Source of the DNA: CAZGAH01 sp964523295
GTDB lineage: Bacteria; Desulfobacterota; Desulfovibrionia; Desulfovibrionales; Desulfovibrionaceae
Length of the DNA stretch: 64,000 nucleotides
Assembly (NCBI GenBank): GCA_964523295.1
Contig: CAZGAH010000005.1
Span: 36,280 to 100,279, forward strand
Reading direction: 5' to 3'
The notes under the pieces are model-generated. The model had not been told where the DNA came from. It searched no databases and saw only the letters and a program-made list of their open reading frames with translations. Below are positions 57,001-64,000 of this stretch, piece after piece (within the stretch, counting starts at the first letter, position 1; every line of letters starts with the position of its first letter). The translations under genes were made by a program, and so were the position numbers.

Positions 57001-57323
57001 TCGCACGCAGACGTAGTCTTCGCCTCCGACGGCGCGACGTCCGGCTTGTCGTCGCGCCGATGCCGCGGGGCCGGCATGAATACCCTGCCCTTGTTCATCA
57101 TGGGCGCGCACGCCCTTTCTGTCCGCCTGAATCCCTCTTCCTCGACGTGACCTGGCGCCGCGTTCGCGGCCCGGCAGCGCAGGCTGCCGGCTTCCCCTCC
57201 TCGCCGACGCAGCGCAGGCCATTGGCCGGGTCATTGACTTGTCAATTTCCGGCGTTATATTTTCTCTTCCCGGCGCGACGCATGTGTTGTCGTCGGAAGA
57301 TGTCCCGCACAGGAGGCCTGTTC
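57001..57323. other. Intergenic region before htpX
   Basis: 323 bases with no recognised gene. It carries the promoter candidate at 57234-57261 and the strong ribosome site AGGAGG at 57311-57316 that serves htpX. Confidence 0.6.
57234..57261 (+). promoter_or_regulatory. htpX: Promoter candidate upstream of htpX
   Basis: TTGACT (57234-57239) and TATATT (57256-57261) with a 16-base spacer, about 62 bases before the start codon. The -35 box lies in the short inverted repeat TTGACTTGTCAA, a possible operator. Confidence 0.5.
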
Positions 57324-58175
57324 ATGTCGAGTCAGATCAAAACCGTTATGCTGCTGGCGCTGCTTTCCGCGCTGCTCATGTTCATGGGTGCGGCCCTTGG
57401 AGGTCGGACCGGATTGATGTTCGGGCTCATTCTGGCCCTGGTCATGAATGTCGGCAGCTACTGGTTCTCGGACAAGATCGTGCTGTCCATGTACCGCGGT
57501 CGCGAACTCGCGCCCTACGATGCGCCCGGGCTTCATGCCATGGTCGACGAACTGGCCCGCGCGGCGGATATCCCCAAGCCGCGCGTATTCATCGTTCCCC
57601 AGGAGGCGCCGAACGCCTTTGCCACGGGGCGAGACCCGGAGCACGGCGTCGTTGCGGTCACGGAAGGCATGGTGCGCCTGCTCTCTCCGGACGAGATCCG
57701 CGGGGTGCTGGCGCATGAGATCAGCCACATCCGCAACCGCGATATTCTGGTCCAGACAGTTGCCGGCGTACTGGCCTCAGTGGTCATGTACGCGGCCAAC
57801 ATCATGCAGTGGACGGCCATATTCGGTGGCGGCGGCAACAATGACGACCGGCCCAATCCATTCGTCGCGCTGGCCATGGCGCTCATAGCGCCGGTGGCGG
57901 CGATGCTGATCCAGATGGCCATTTCGCGCTCGCGCGAATACCTGGCCGACGAGACGGGGGCGCGTCTGGCCAGGGATCCGTTGCAGCTGGCCGCCGCGCT
58001 CGAAAAACTCGAAGCCTGGAACCAGCAGGTACCGATGACGCAGGGCAGCCAGGCCACAGCGCACATGTTCATCGTCAACCCCTTTTCCGGCGCCGGAGCG
58101 GCCGCGTTGTTCAGCACGCATCCGCCCATTGCCGAGCGTATCGCCAGACTGCGAGCCATGGCCCATGCGCGTTGA
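57324..58175 (+). CDS. htpX: Membrane zinc protease HtpX
   Basis: A 283-residue M48 peptidase of the inner membrane that degrades damaged membrane proteins. The zinc motif is HEISH in VLAHEISHIRNRD (about residue 133). Two N-terminal helices (KTVMLLALLSALLMFMGAALGG and TGLMFGLILALVMNVGSYW) and a later hydrophobic pair fit HtpX. The third zinc ligand Glu is in REYLADETGARLA. AGGAGG lies upstream of the ATG. An RNase Z-like gene follows after 18 bases. Confidence 0.95.
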   Translation: MSSQIKTVMLLALLSALLMFMGAALGGRTGLMFGLILALVMNVGSYWFSDKIVLSMYRGRELAPYDAPGLHAMVDELARAADIPKPRVFIVPQEAPNAFATGRDPEHGVVAVTEGMVRLLSPDEIRGVLAHEISHIRNRDILVQTVAGVLASVVMYAANIMQWTAIFGGGGNNDDRPNPFVALAMALIAPVAAMLIQMAISRSREYLADETGARLARDPLQLAAALEKLEAWNQQVPMTQGSQATAHMFIVNPFSGAGAAALFSTHPPIAERIARLRAMAHAR

Positions 58176-58193
58176 TTCAAGGAGCCGACACGG

Positions 58194-58967
58194 ATGGACG
58201 TGACCTTTCTCGGCGTGGGCGAGGCCTGCGACGAGTACGAGCCGAATTGTTCGGTCCTGCTTGAATCCGGCGACGCGGCGAGCCCCCGAAGCATGCTGCT
58301 GGACTGCGGTTTTACCGCGCCGTTTGCCTTCTGGCGTCTGGCCGAACGGCCCATGGAGCTTGACGTTGTCTGGATATCCCATTTTCATGGGGATCATTTT
58401 TTCGGCCTGCCCGCGTTGCTGTTGCGTTTGTATGAACAGCGACGCACCAGGCCGCTGATCATCGTCGGGCAGTCCGGGGTGGCCGGATTGGTGGGGGGCA
58501 TCCTGGAGCTGGCCTATGCAGGCGTGCCGGCGAAATTGTCCTATCCGATAGAATACGTCGAGGCCTCGCCGGGCGTGGAGCTGCGCCTCGCCGGTTTTTC
58601 CTTGCGCTGTGCCCTGAGCGAGCACTCAAGGTCCAACCTGAGCGTGCGCGTGGATGATGGGGTCAACACGGTCTTCTACAGCGGCGACGGCAGACCGACG
58701 CCGGAGACCCTGGAACTCGCGCGCGGCGTCGATCTGGTTATCCACGAGTCCTTTTCGCTGGAAGAGGACACCCCGGGACACGGGACCGTGCCCGGCAGCA
58801 TTGCCTTTGCCCGGGCCGCAACGGCAGCGGGACTGGCCCTGGTTCATATCCGGCGCGACGTACGACGCACGCGCCGGGCTGAAATCGAGGCCCTGTGCGC
58901 CGGGCAACGCGACACTGTCGTGACGCTGCCCGAGGCCGGGACCCGCGTCCTGCTGGCCGCGCCGTAG
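58194..58967 (+). CDS. RNase Z-like metallo-beta-lactamase-fold hydrolase
   Basis: A 257-residue MBL-fold protein with the zinc motif SHFHGDHFFGLPALLL (HxHxDH, about residue 64), then YSGDGRPTPETLELARGVDLVIHESFS, matching the RNase Z arrangement. RNase Z matures the 3' end of tRNA, but the exosite of true RNase Z is not obvious and smaller relatives have other roles. GGAG lies nine bases before the ATG at 58194. Possibly in one transcript with htpX. Confidence 0.8.
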   Translation: MDVTFLGVGEACDEYEPNCSVLLESGDAASPRSMLLDCGFTAPFAFWRLAERPMELDVVWISHFHGDHFFGLPALLLRLYEQRRTRPLIIVGQSGVAGLVGGILELAYAGVPAKLSYPIEYVEASPGVELRLAGFSLRCALSEHSRSNLSVRVDDGVNTVFYSGDGRPTPETLELARGVDLVIHESFSLEEDTPGHGTVPGSIAFARAATAAGLALVHIRRDVRRTRRAEIEALCAGQRDTVVTLPEAGTRVLLAAP

Positions 58968-59014
58968 CCCTGCGTCCCGGGGGGGGGCGATCCTGGCCGA
59001 CGGCGGGGACGCGC

Positions 59015-60715
59015 TTAAACCTCCCAGAGATCCACGATACTGAAGCTCTCGACGTCGACCAGGCCCTTGTCCGTGAGCTTGAGCCGCGGAATCACCGGCA
59101 GAGCCAGGAACTGCAGGATCGTAAAGGGGTCCTCGAGTCCGCCGCCCATCAATCCGTAGGCGCGCTGAAGCTGGACCAGTTCCTCCGATACTGTTTCCAG
59201 CGGCGCCAGACTCATGAGCCCGGCGACAGGCAGCGGCAGACGGGCCTGGACCTTGCCTTCGCAGACGACTACAAAGCCGCCGCACATGTCGATGACCTCG
59301 CGGGCTGCCAGGTACATGTCGGCGTCGTTCATGCCGGCGACAATGAGATTGTGCGAATCGTGGGCAACGGTTCCGGCAACGGCGCCGCGCGGGAGCTTCA
59401 GCCCGCGAACGAAGCCGAGGCCCGCGCGTCCGCTGGCCTGGTGCCGCTCGATGACCGCAAGTTTTGCCATATCCCGCGCTGCGTCCGCCTCCACCCGATC
59501 ACCGTGGATGGTTGGCGACAGGACGGCCTTGCCCGTAACGATCTGTCCCGGGAAGATATCGATGACGCGCAGGCTCCCGAGGCGGGCGGGGATGTGAAAG
59601 ATGTCGGGACCAAACGGCGCTACGTGTATGCTGCCACCGGGCACGGCGGCGTTTCCGCCCTTGAAGTCCAGCGACTCCACCGGCTTGCCGCCCAGATAGA
59701 CACCGGCGATGGAAAAGCTCTCCAGGGCGTCGAGCAGCATGAAGTCCGCCCGGCGACCCGGGGCAATGGCGCCATGCCGCTTCAGGCCGAAATAACGGGC
59801 CGTGTTGATCGTTGCCGCCTGGATGGCGTGGAGGGGTGAAATGCCGCAAAGCATGGCCAGGCGGATCGAATAGTCGAGATGGCCCTTGTAGGCCAGATCG
59901 AGCGGGCTGCGGTCGTCAGAGACCAGCGAGAGGTTGGCGGCGTTATAGGGATTCAACAAAGGCGCCAGCTCCCGGACGTTATGCTCGTTGGAGCCCTCGC
60001 GCATGAAGATATGCATCCCTTTACTCAGTTTCTCCCTGGCCTCCTCCAGCTTCGTGCATTCGTGGTCGCTTCCCGGGCCGGCGGCGATGTAGGCATTCAG
60101 GTCGCGTCCGGTGAGCAACGGGGCGTGGCCATCCAGGACGCGCCCCTTAGCCGTCTCCAGCTTCCGGAGGACCTCGGAGTCGCGAAACAACACGCCGGGG
60201 TAGTTCATCATCTCAGCCAGGCCGAGCACCCGGTCCGGAAATTTCTGGAACAGCCAGGCAATGTCGTCCGCGGTGAGCACGGCACCGGCGGTTTCCATCG
60301 TGGTGGCCGGAACGCAGGACGGCACCATGAAGTACATGGCCACGGGCAGGCTCTCGCTCGAGCGCAGCATGTATTCAACGCCGTCGCGCCCGTAGACGTT
60401 GGCGATTTCATGCGGATCGCAGACCACGGCCGCAGTCCCGCGCGCAGCAACGGCGCGGGCGAATTCGACCGGCGCAAGCAGCGTCGACTCCACGTGGATG
60501 TGCCCCTCGACCAGTCCCGGACACATGAAACGACCGCCAGCGTCCAGCCGCTCCCTGGCTTCGTAGTCGCCGAAACCCAGAAATATGCCGTCGGCTATGG
60601 CGACATCGGCCTCGTGAATCTCCCCGGAAAAGACATTGACGACGCGCGCGCCCGTCACGACCAGATCGGCCGGCTCCTCTCCGCGCGCCCTGGCAATCAA
60701 TCGCTGCAGTTCCAA
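59015..60715 (-). CDS. ade: Adenine deaminase
   Basis: A 566-residue enzyme that deaminates adenine to hypoxanthine in purine salvage. The metal motif HIH is in CPGLVEGHIHVESTL, with AAVCDPHEIANVYG-like DPHEIAN soon after and the LVSDDRSPLDL motif in the middle, as in bacterial Ade. The TTG at 60715 is chosen as start because AGGAGG lies eight bases before it; a GTG at 60739 is in frame but would put that site inside the gene. It points away from the neighbouring RNase Z-like gene and converges with it. Confidence 0.93.
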   Translation of the reverse strand: MELQRLIARARGEEPADLVVTGARVVNVFSGEIHEADVAIADGIFLGFGDYEARERLDAGGRFMCPGLVEGHIHVESTLLAPVEFARAVAARGTAAVVCDPHEIANVYGRDGVEYMLRSSESLPVAMYFMVPSCVPATTMETAGAVLTADDIAWLFQKFPDRVLGLAEMMNYPGVLFRDSEVLRKLETAKGRVLDGHAPLLTGRDLNAYIAAGPGSDHECTKLEEAREKLSKGMHIFMREGSNEHNVRELAPLLNPYNAANLSLVSDDRSPLDLAYKGHLDYSIRLAMLCGISPLHAIQAATINTARYFGLKRHGAIAPGRRADFMLLDALESFSIAGVYLGGKPVESLDFKGGNAAVPGGSIHVAPFGPDIFHIPARLGSLRVIDIFPGQIVTGKAVLSPTIHGDRVEADAARDMAKLAVIERHQASGRAGLGFVRGLKLPRGAVAGTVAHDSHNLIVAGMNDADMYLAAREVIDMCGGFVVVCEGKVQARLPLPVAGLMSLAPLETVSEELVQLQRAYGLMGGGLEDPFTILQFLALPVIPRLKLTDKGLVDVESFSIVDLWEV

Positions 60716-61317
60716 GTCCCTATCCTCCTGCCTGCGCACCGTTTATCCTCAACGGATCTTCGATCCCCGACTCGTCCATCGCCTCCTGAGTAAAAAGACT
60801 TTATCTGTTTCCGCTGCCCCTTGCCAAGCCTTTTTCCCTCCATGCGACAGGGCTTGCGACGGATCGCAGGCGTTCTGGCTCAGCCCATTCCGCCTCGGCA
60901 ACAGGCGCGACCAGGCTTCACGTGCCGGCAGGAGCGTGGAGCGAAAAAATAGGGGGGGGGCGGACAATAAAAAAGCCCGGTTGCAGCCGCCAATCCTGAA
61001 ATTTTGTGGATGGAGTACGGTCTGCAACCAGGCAAGTAGCGAGGGGCTACGGTGAAAAAGATATAGCCACTCACTGTTACGCCAGGCTTGCCCCTGGATT
61101 ACAGACGTGAAAGGTATGGCGGGCGAATTCTGTCCAGCCCCGGGATTGAGAGGGCCGCCTGTCCGTTGACACGTGCCGGACATGGCGGCGGAACCGGAGC
61201 GAGGACAAGCCCCGGGCGCGGGCGCAGCAGCCAGCGCCCGATCTGAAAGGGAAAGATATCAAGGCCGCATCGGCGACATTGACCTCCTGCACGCTACGTA
61301 TTGTGAGAGGACACCTG
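60716..61317. other. Intergenic region upstream of ade
   Basis: 602 bases with no recognised gene. It carries an inverted repeat that reads as a terminator on the minus strand (listed separately) and a G9 run near 60952-60960. Promoters for the leftward ade gene should lie here. Confidence 0.55.
60969..61033 (-). terminator. Minus-strand terminator or attenuator upstream of ade
   Basis: Arms 61022-61033 and 60975-60986 pair over twelve bases with one mismatch, with a 35-base loop between, and TTTTTT follows on the minus strand (60969-60974). It lies between the thioesterase gene stop (61318) and the ade start (60715), both leftward. It could end the thioesterase transcript, or act as an attenuator for ade, or end a small RNA. 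Confidence 0.55.
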
Positions 61318-61743
61318 CTAACTGGAAAACAATGCCTTGAACCAGTCCGGCATCCGCACCGGCTTGCCCGTGAGGTCCACGAGGGCATGTTCGGTAAAGC
61401 CGGTCGCCAGGAGCCGAGTCCGTGGCTCGTCGCGGACTTCGTAGACAAAGACCAGCGAAGCGCGGCGGCAGTGCTGTACGCCGGCGCGTATCCACAGCAG
61501 GTCGTCGAAGTGTGAGGACACGCGGTATCGGCAGCCGACCTCGCGTACGGGCAGCATAATCCCCCTGGCCTCGACTTCGTTATAGCTCATGCCGCGCTCA
61601 CGGATGAACTGGTGGCGCGACCGCTCGAAGATATGAAGATATTCGCCGTAATAGACGACTCCCATCGCGTCGGTTTCACCGTACGAGACGCGATGGGCAT
61701 ACCAGGTTTCCAGCTGAGGAAATGCAGCAGAGGCAACGTTCAT
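61318..61743 (-). CDS. YbgC/4HBT-type acyl-CoA thioesterase
   Basis: A 141-residue hotdog-fold thioesterase. The catalytic Asp is in RVSYGETDAMGVVYYGEYLHIFERSRHQFIRERG, the signature of the YbgC/FcbC type, which hydrolyses acyl-CoA thioesters. The later FVYEVRD and TEHALVDLTGKPVRMPDWFKALF stretches fit. The start at 61743 is preferred because AAGGATCCTTTC precedes it; the longer frame to 61836 lacks one. Confidence 0.88.
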   Translation of the reverse strand: MNVASAAFPQLETWYAHRVSYGETDAMGVVYYGEYLHIFERSRHQFIRERGMSYNEVEARGIMLPVREVGCRYRVSSHFDDLLWIRAGVQHCRRASLVFVYEVRDEPRTRLLATGFTEHALVDLTGKPVRMPDWFKALFSS

Positions 61744-62298
61744 GAAAGGATCCTTGTCGCAATGGAGATGCGAAAACGTACATCCTTCAGGCGACTTGGG
61801 CAAGCTGCGTGCGGGCTGAGGCCGGGAACGATCCAATTCCTGTCATTTCAGCAGGTTGAAGAGCCATCGCGACACAACAGGAAGTACTTTTCCGAAAAAC
61901 TGCACCCGGAAAGGGGCAAAGTCCTGTTTTAAGGTGGTCACGCCTGTCGGGAGTTGTGATTCACAGCAGCCACCCCTTACGTCGAGGCTGTCTTTTGTGC
62001 TTGCAAATGATCCCAGATTCCAATATGTTGTTATTAAGTCGCCATGACCGGGGGCACCCTGATGCATGAAACAGAGTGACCTGTCCTTTCCTAGAGCTTC
62101 GCAAATCTCGCTTTTATTAGACGTAAATTTTGTTTCGTGGTAGGCCAGCTGGTGAGGAGCGGGGCCCCACCTGATGGGTCATGCGGCTGCAAACGACGTT
62201 TTCACATGCACGGACGCGACGTACGAAGCCTGTGCTCCTGTTTTCGCGGCAGATGTACCTGAGTGTTTCTTCCAACGTATAAAAGGAGGTTGTTGCCC
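61744..62298. other. Intergenic region upstream of the decarboxylase gene
   Basis: 555 bases with no recognised coding sequence, between a leftward thioesterase and the rightward decarboxylase. The middle (61880-62130) is moderately AT-rich with no clear motif. AAAAGGAGG at 62281-62289 serves the decarboxylase start. Confidence 0.5.
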
Positions 62299-63567
62299 AT
62301 GTTCGAAAAGAAAACGACATCGCGCTGGACCCGGACTCTCGCACTCGCACTGCTTTGTCTCTTCGTCTGGACCTCCGGCACGCTGGCTGCCGAACCCGAC
62401 AAGAGCAAGGCACTCGAACGCCTGGACGCCTACGCCGCAAAGATGCTGGAGAACAGGCCGTTCCTGGTGGGGTATCCCATCAATCAAGATACCCATATGA
62501 AAGAATTTTACGAATGGTATCTGAAGAGCGGGCTCTATGACGCGTCCATGAACAACGTGGGCGATCCGCGCAAAGGAACGACCCTGATCCTGAACACGCA
62601 TGAGTTCGAAAACGAGGTCATCGACTATTTCGCCCCGCAATTCGGATTCTCGCCGGGTAACTACTGGGGCTTCGTCACCGCCAGCGGCACGGACGGAAAC
62701 CTGCACGGCATGTACTTCGGCAAAAAGGTCCTGGCCGGCAAGTCAGATCTCCCGCCGATCGTATACGTCTCCGACGAGGCGCATTATTCCATCAAGAAGC
62801 TGGCCGATGTTTTAGGTATGGAGCTCAGGCTCATCAAATCACAGCCCATGGGGCAGATGGACCTGACTGAATTCAAGGCGAAACTCGATCCCAAGCGGCC
62901 GGCCCTGGTGGTCGTGGCCCTCGGCACCACGTTCAAGGGCGCCATCGACGACCAGAACGCCATCAACGCCATACTTGCCGAGGCCAACCCTCCGGCCGTG
63001 TACCGGCACCTCGACGCCGCCCTGTTCGGCAGCATCCTTGGATTCCTCTCCGACGAGGTGAACGACCTCGTCGACGCGGGCAAGACGCACTTCGACTCCA
63101 TCGCCGTCTCCGGCCACAAATTCTGGGGCTTCGACGAGCCCATGGGCATTTTCATCTCAACCATGACCGTACGCAATTCCATCAACCCCTTCAAGGTGGA
63201 GTACCTCAAGGACGCCGTGCCGACCGTCACCTGCTCACGCAACGCCCTCGGCGCCTTGAAATTCTGGTGGAAAATCACCTTCACCCCGAAGGAAACCTTC
63301 GAGAAGGAAGCGCAGACGCTTCTGGAGAACGCGCGCTACCTGTACGACAAACTCAAAGAGCGCAACATCAAGGCATGGCTGAACGAAAACTCGAATACGG
63401 TCTTCTTCCAGCGCCCGGGCGACGAGATCATGAACAAATACAACCTCGCTCCGGACGTAAGCCCGGACTTCGGCGACCTGGCCCATCTGATCGTCATGCA
63501 GCACGTGACGAAAGATATTATCAATACGTTCGTGGCGGAGATGGATAAGGACATCAATAAAAAGTAA
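62299..63567 (+). CDS. PLP-dependent decarboxylase (histidine decarboxylase-like) with signal peptide
   Basis: A 422-residue group II PLP decarboxylase. The PLP lysine is in AVSGHKFWGFDEPMG and the PLP-pairing Asp in YRHLDAALFGSILG; VYVSDEAHYSIKKLADVLG is the family His region. The closest named group is histidine decarboxylase-like, but substrate is not settled. The N-terminus MFEKKTTSRWTRTLALALLCL with FVWTSGTLAAEPD directly after it is a typical Sec signal peptide (charged start, hydrophobic core, AA cleavage region), surprising for a PLP enzyme. AAAAGGAGG lies nine bases before the ATG. Confidence 0.88.
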   Translation: MFEKKTTSRWTRTLALALLCLFVWTSGTLAAEPDKSKALERLDAYAAKMLENRPFLVGYPINQDTHMKEFYEWYLKSGLYDASMNNVGDPRKGTTLILNTHEFENEVIDYFAPQFGFSPGNYWGFVTASGTDGNLHGMYFGKKVLAGKSDLPPIVYVSDEAHYSIKKLADVLGMELRLIKSQPMGQMDLTEFKAKLDPKRPALVVVALGTTFKGAIDDQNAINAILAEANPPAVYRHLDAALFGSILGFLSDEVNDLVDAGKTHFDSIAVSGHKFWGFDEPMGIFISTMTVRNSINPFKVEYLKDAVPTVTCSRNALGALKFWWKITFTPKETFEKEAQTLLENARYLYDKLKERNIKAWLNENSNTVFFQRPGDEIMNKYNLAPDVSPDFGDLAHLIVMQHVTKDIINTFVAEMDKDINKK

Positions 63568-63603
63568 ACAACGCGCCTCGGCTGGCCGACGCACGACACA
63601 CAC

Positions 63604-63638
63604 GGGGAGGGGAGTTCCAGGCCGGAACTCCCCTCCCC
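63604..63638 (+). terminator. Strong 15-bp hairpin after the decarboxylase gene
   Basis: Perfect fifteen-base arms (63604-63618 and 63624-63638) around a five-base loop, 36 bases past the stop. It may terminate in both directions, as a leftward gene ends at 63726. No uridine run follows. Confidence 0.7.
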
Positions 63639-63725
63639 GCACCATGTTCAGCTCGTCGTACAGCATGCATTTAGGGAAGCCCCCCCCATATCAAATATTA
63701 CATATCAATACTGCGGCACGGCACA

Positions 63726-64000
63726 TCAGGGTGCGTCGTCCAGAACCTTGTCCAGCCAGGCCTCAAAGGATTCAAGGGACTCGGCATCAAGAACCTTGCC
63801 GTGCAATGCCTCCAGCACGTCCACGTCGTGTATGGATTTGATCCTGGCGCTGAGCCTGGCGGGCAGAACATCGAATCGCCGTTCCAGAAAACGCAGCAGC
63901 AGGCGAAGGGCATAATCCCTGCCGCCTTCCTGCCTGCCCTTTTCAATGCCTTCCAGGATGCCTTTCTGGTAGGCTTCAGGGGCGACGTCGATAACAAAGG
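63726..64000 (-). CDS. C-terminal part of an Rpn/PD-(D/E)XK nuclease-family protein
   Basis: The last 91 residues of a leftward gene that starts beyond the window. It reads VIDVAPEAYQKGILEG then IEKGRQEGGRDYALRLLLRFLERRF and continues with DVLPARLSARIKS and EALHGKVLDAESLESFEAWLDKVLDDAP. The KG-x2-EG-x2-EG heptad followed by a leucine-rich helix and LPARLSARIKS resembles the tail of Rpn (recombination-promoting nuclease)/transposase-like proteins. The nuclease domain itself is outside the window, so this is a tail-based guess. Confidence 0.6.
   Translation of the reverse strand, partial: FVIDVAPEAYQKGILEGIEKGRQEGGRDYALRLLLRFLERRFDVLPARLSARIKSIHDVDVLEALHGKVLDAESLESFEAWLDKVLDDAP

Overview
The window is high-GC bacterial DNA with dense, often overlapping genes. 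The gene content suggests a deltaproteobacterial sulfate reducer of the Desulfovibrionales type. The main reasons are a fused uroporphyrinogen-III methyltransferase/synthase (siroheme supply), a fused SucC-SucD ligase, a lactate-utilisation (LUD) protein, a ferredoxin-nitroreductase, an N-type ATPase and a small glutaredoxin-like protein that appears to use selenocysteine. The assignment is inference: there is no rRNA gene and no search could be run. Four runs of exactly ten N (69-78, 17785-17794, 37010-37019, 55030-55039) are scaffold gaps of unknown true size, and each one breaks or truncates a gene.

Region by region. 1-17069 is housekeeping: a type II secretion/type IV pilus ATPase end, pgpA, metY, a LysE exporter, the sucC-sucD fusion, a LUD protein, then a leftward cluster (ferredoxin-nitroreductase, DUF3795, cobA-hemD, purN), a proline-rich membrane protein with 30-bp tandem repeats, valS and a biotin-protein-ligase-N-like amidotransferase homologue. 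17066-23834 is a complete leftward N-ATPase operon in the order atpD-C-Q-R-B-E-F-A-G. Its long b subunit seems to carry a delta-like C-terminus. 24221-33968 is a rightward type III-B CRISPR effector operon: cas10/cmr2, cmr3, cmr4, cmr5, a single gene fusing Cmr6 to Cmr1, a CARF protein broken by one base, and a CARF-HEPN Csm6-like RNase. No array, cas6 or cas1/cas2 is visible. The Cmr1 half of the fusion is strikingly AT-rich.

34003-40404 holds a YdjM-like membrane hydrolase, an exported cyclophilin, a polysaccharide deacetylase, an exported glutaredoxin, a MarC protein, an EAL-like/HDOD protein and a PilZ protein. 40405-46745 is a decayed, lower-GC stretch. It contains a metal ABC transporter, a SagB-type nitroreductase pseudogene, a UDP-glucose dehydrogenase, a 71-aa acidic protein and an IS256-family transposase relic.

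46746-64000 returns to normal composition. It holds a small membrane protein, a saccharopine-dehydrogenase-like protein, a damaged type B carboxylesterase, an RND efflux pair, the candidate selenoprotein with its own SECIS-like hairpin, htpX, an RNase Z-like hydrolase, adenine deaminase, a thioesterase, a PLP-dependent decarboxylase with a signal peptide and the end of an Rpn/PD-(D/E)XK protein.

The points most worth following are: (1) an in-frame TGA followed by Gly-Val-stop and a bacterial-SECIS-like hairpin in the small glutaredoxin homologue; (2) the Cmr6-Cmr1 fusion with a sharp composition break inside one reading frame; (3) a PLP decarboxylase that looks exported; (4) the N-ATPase with a b-delta-like fusion and two glutamates in its rotor ring subunit.
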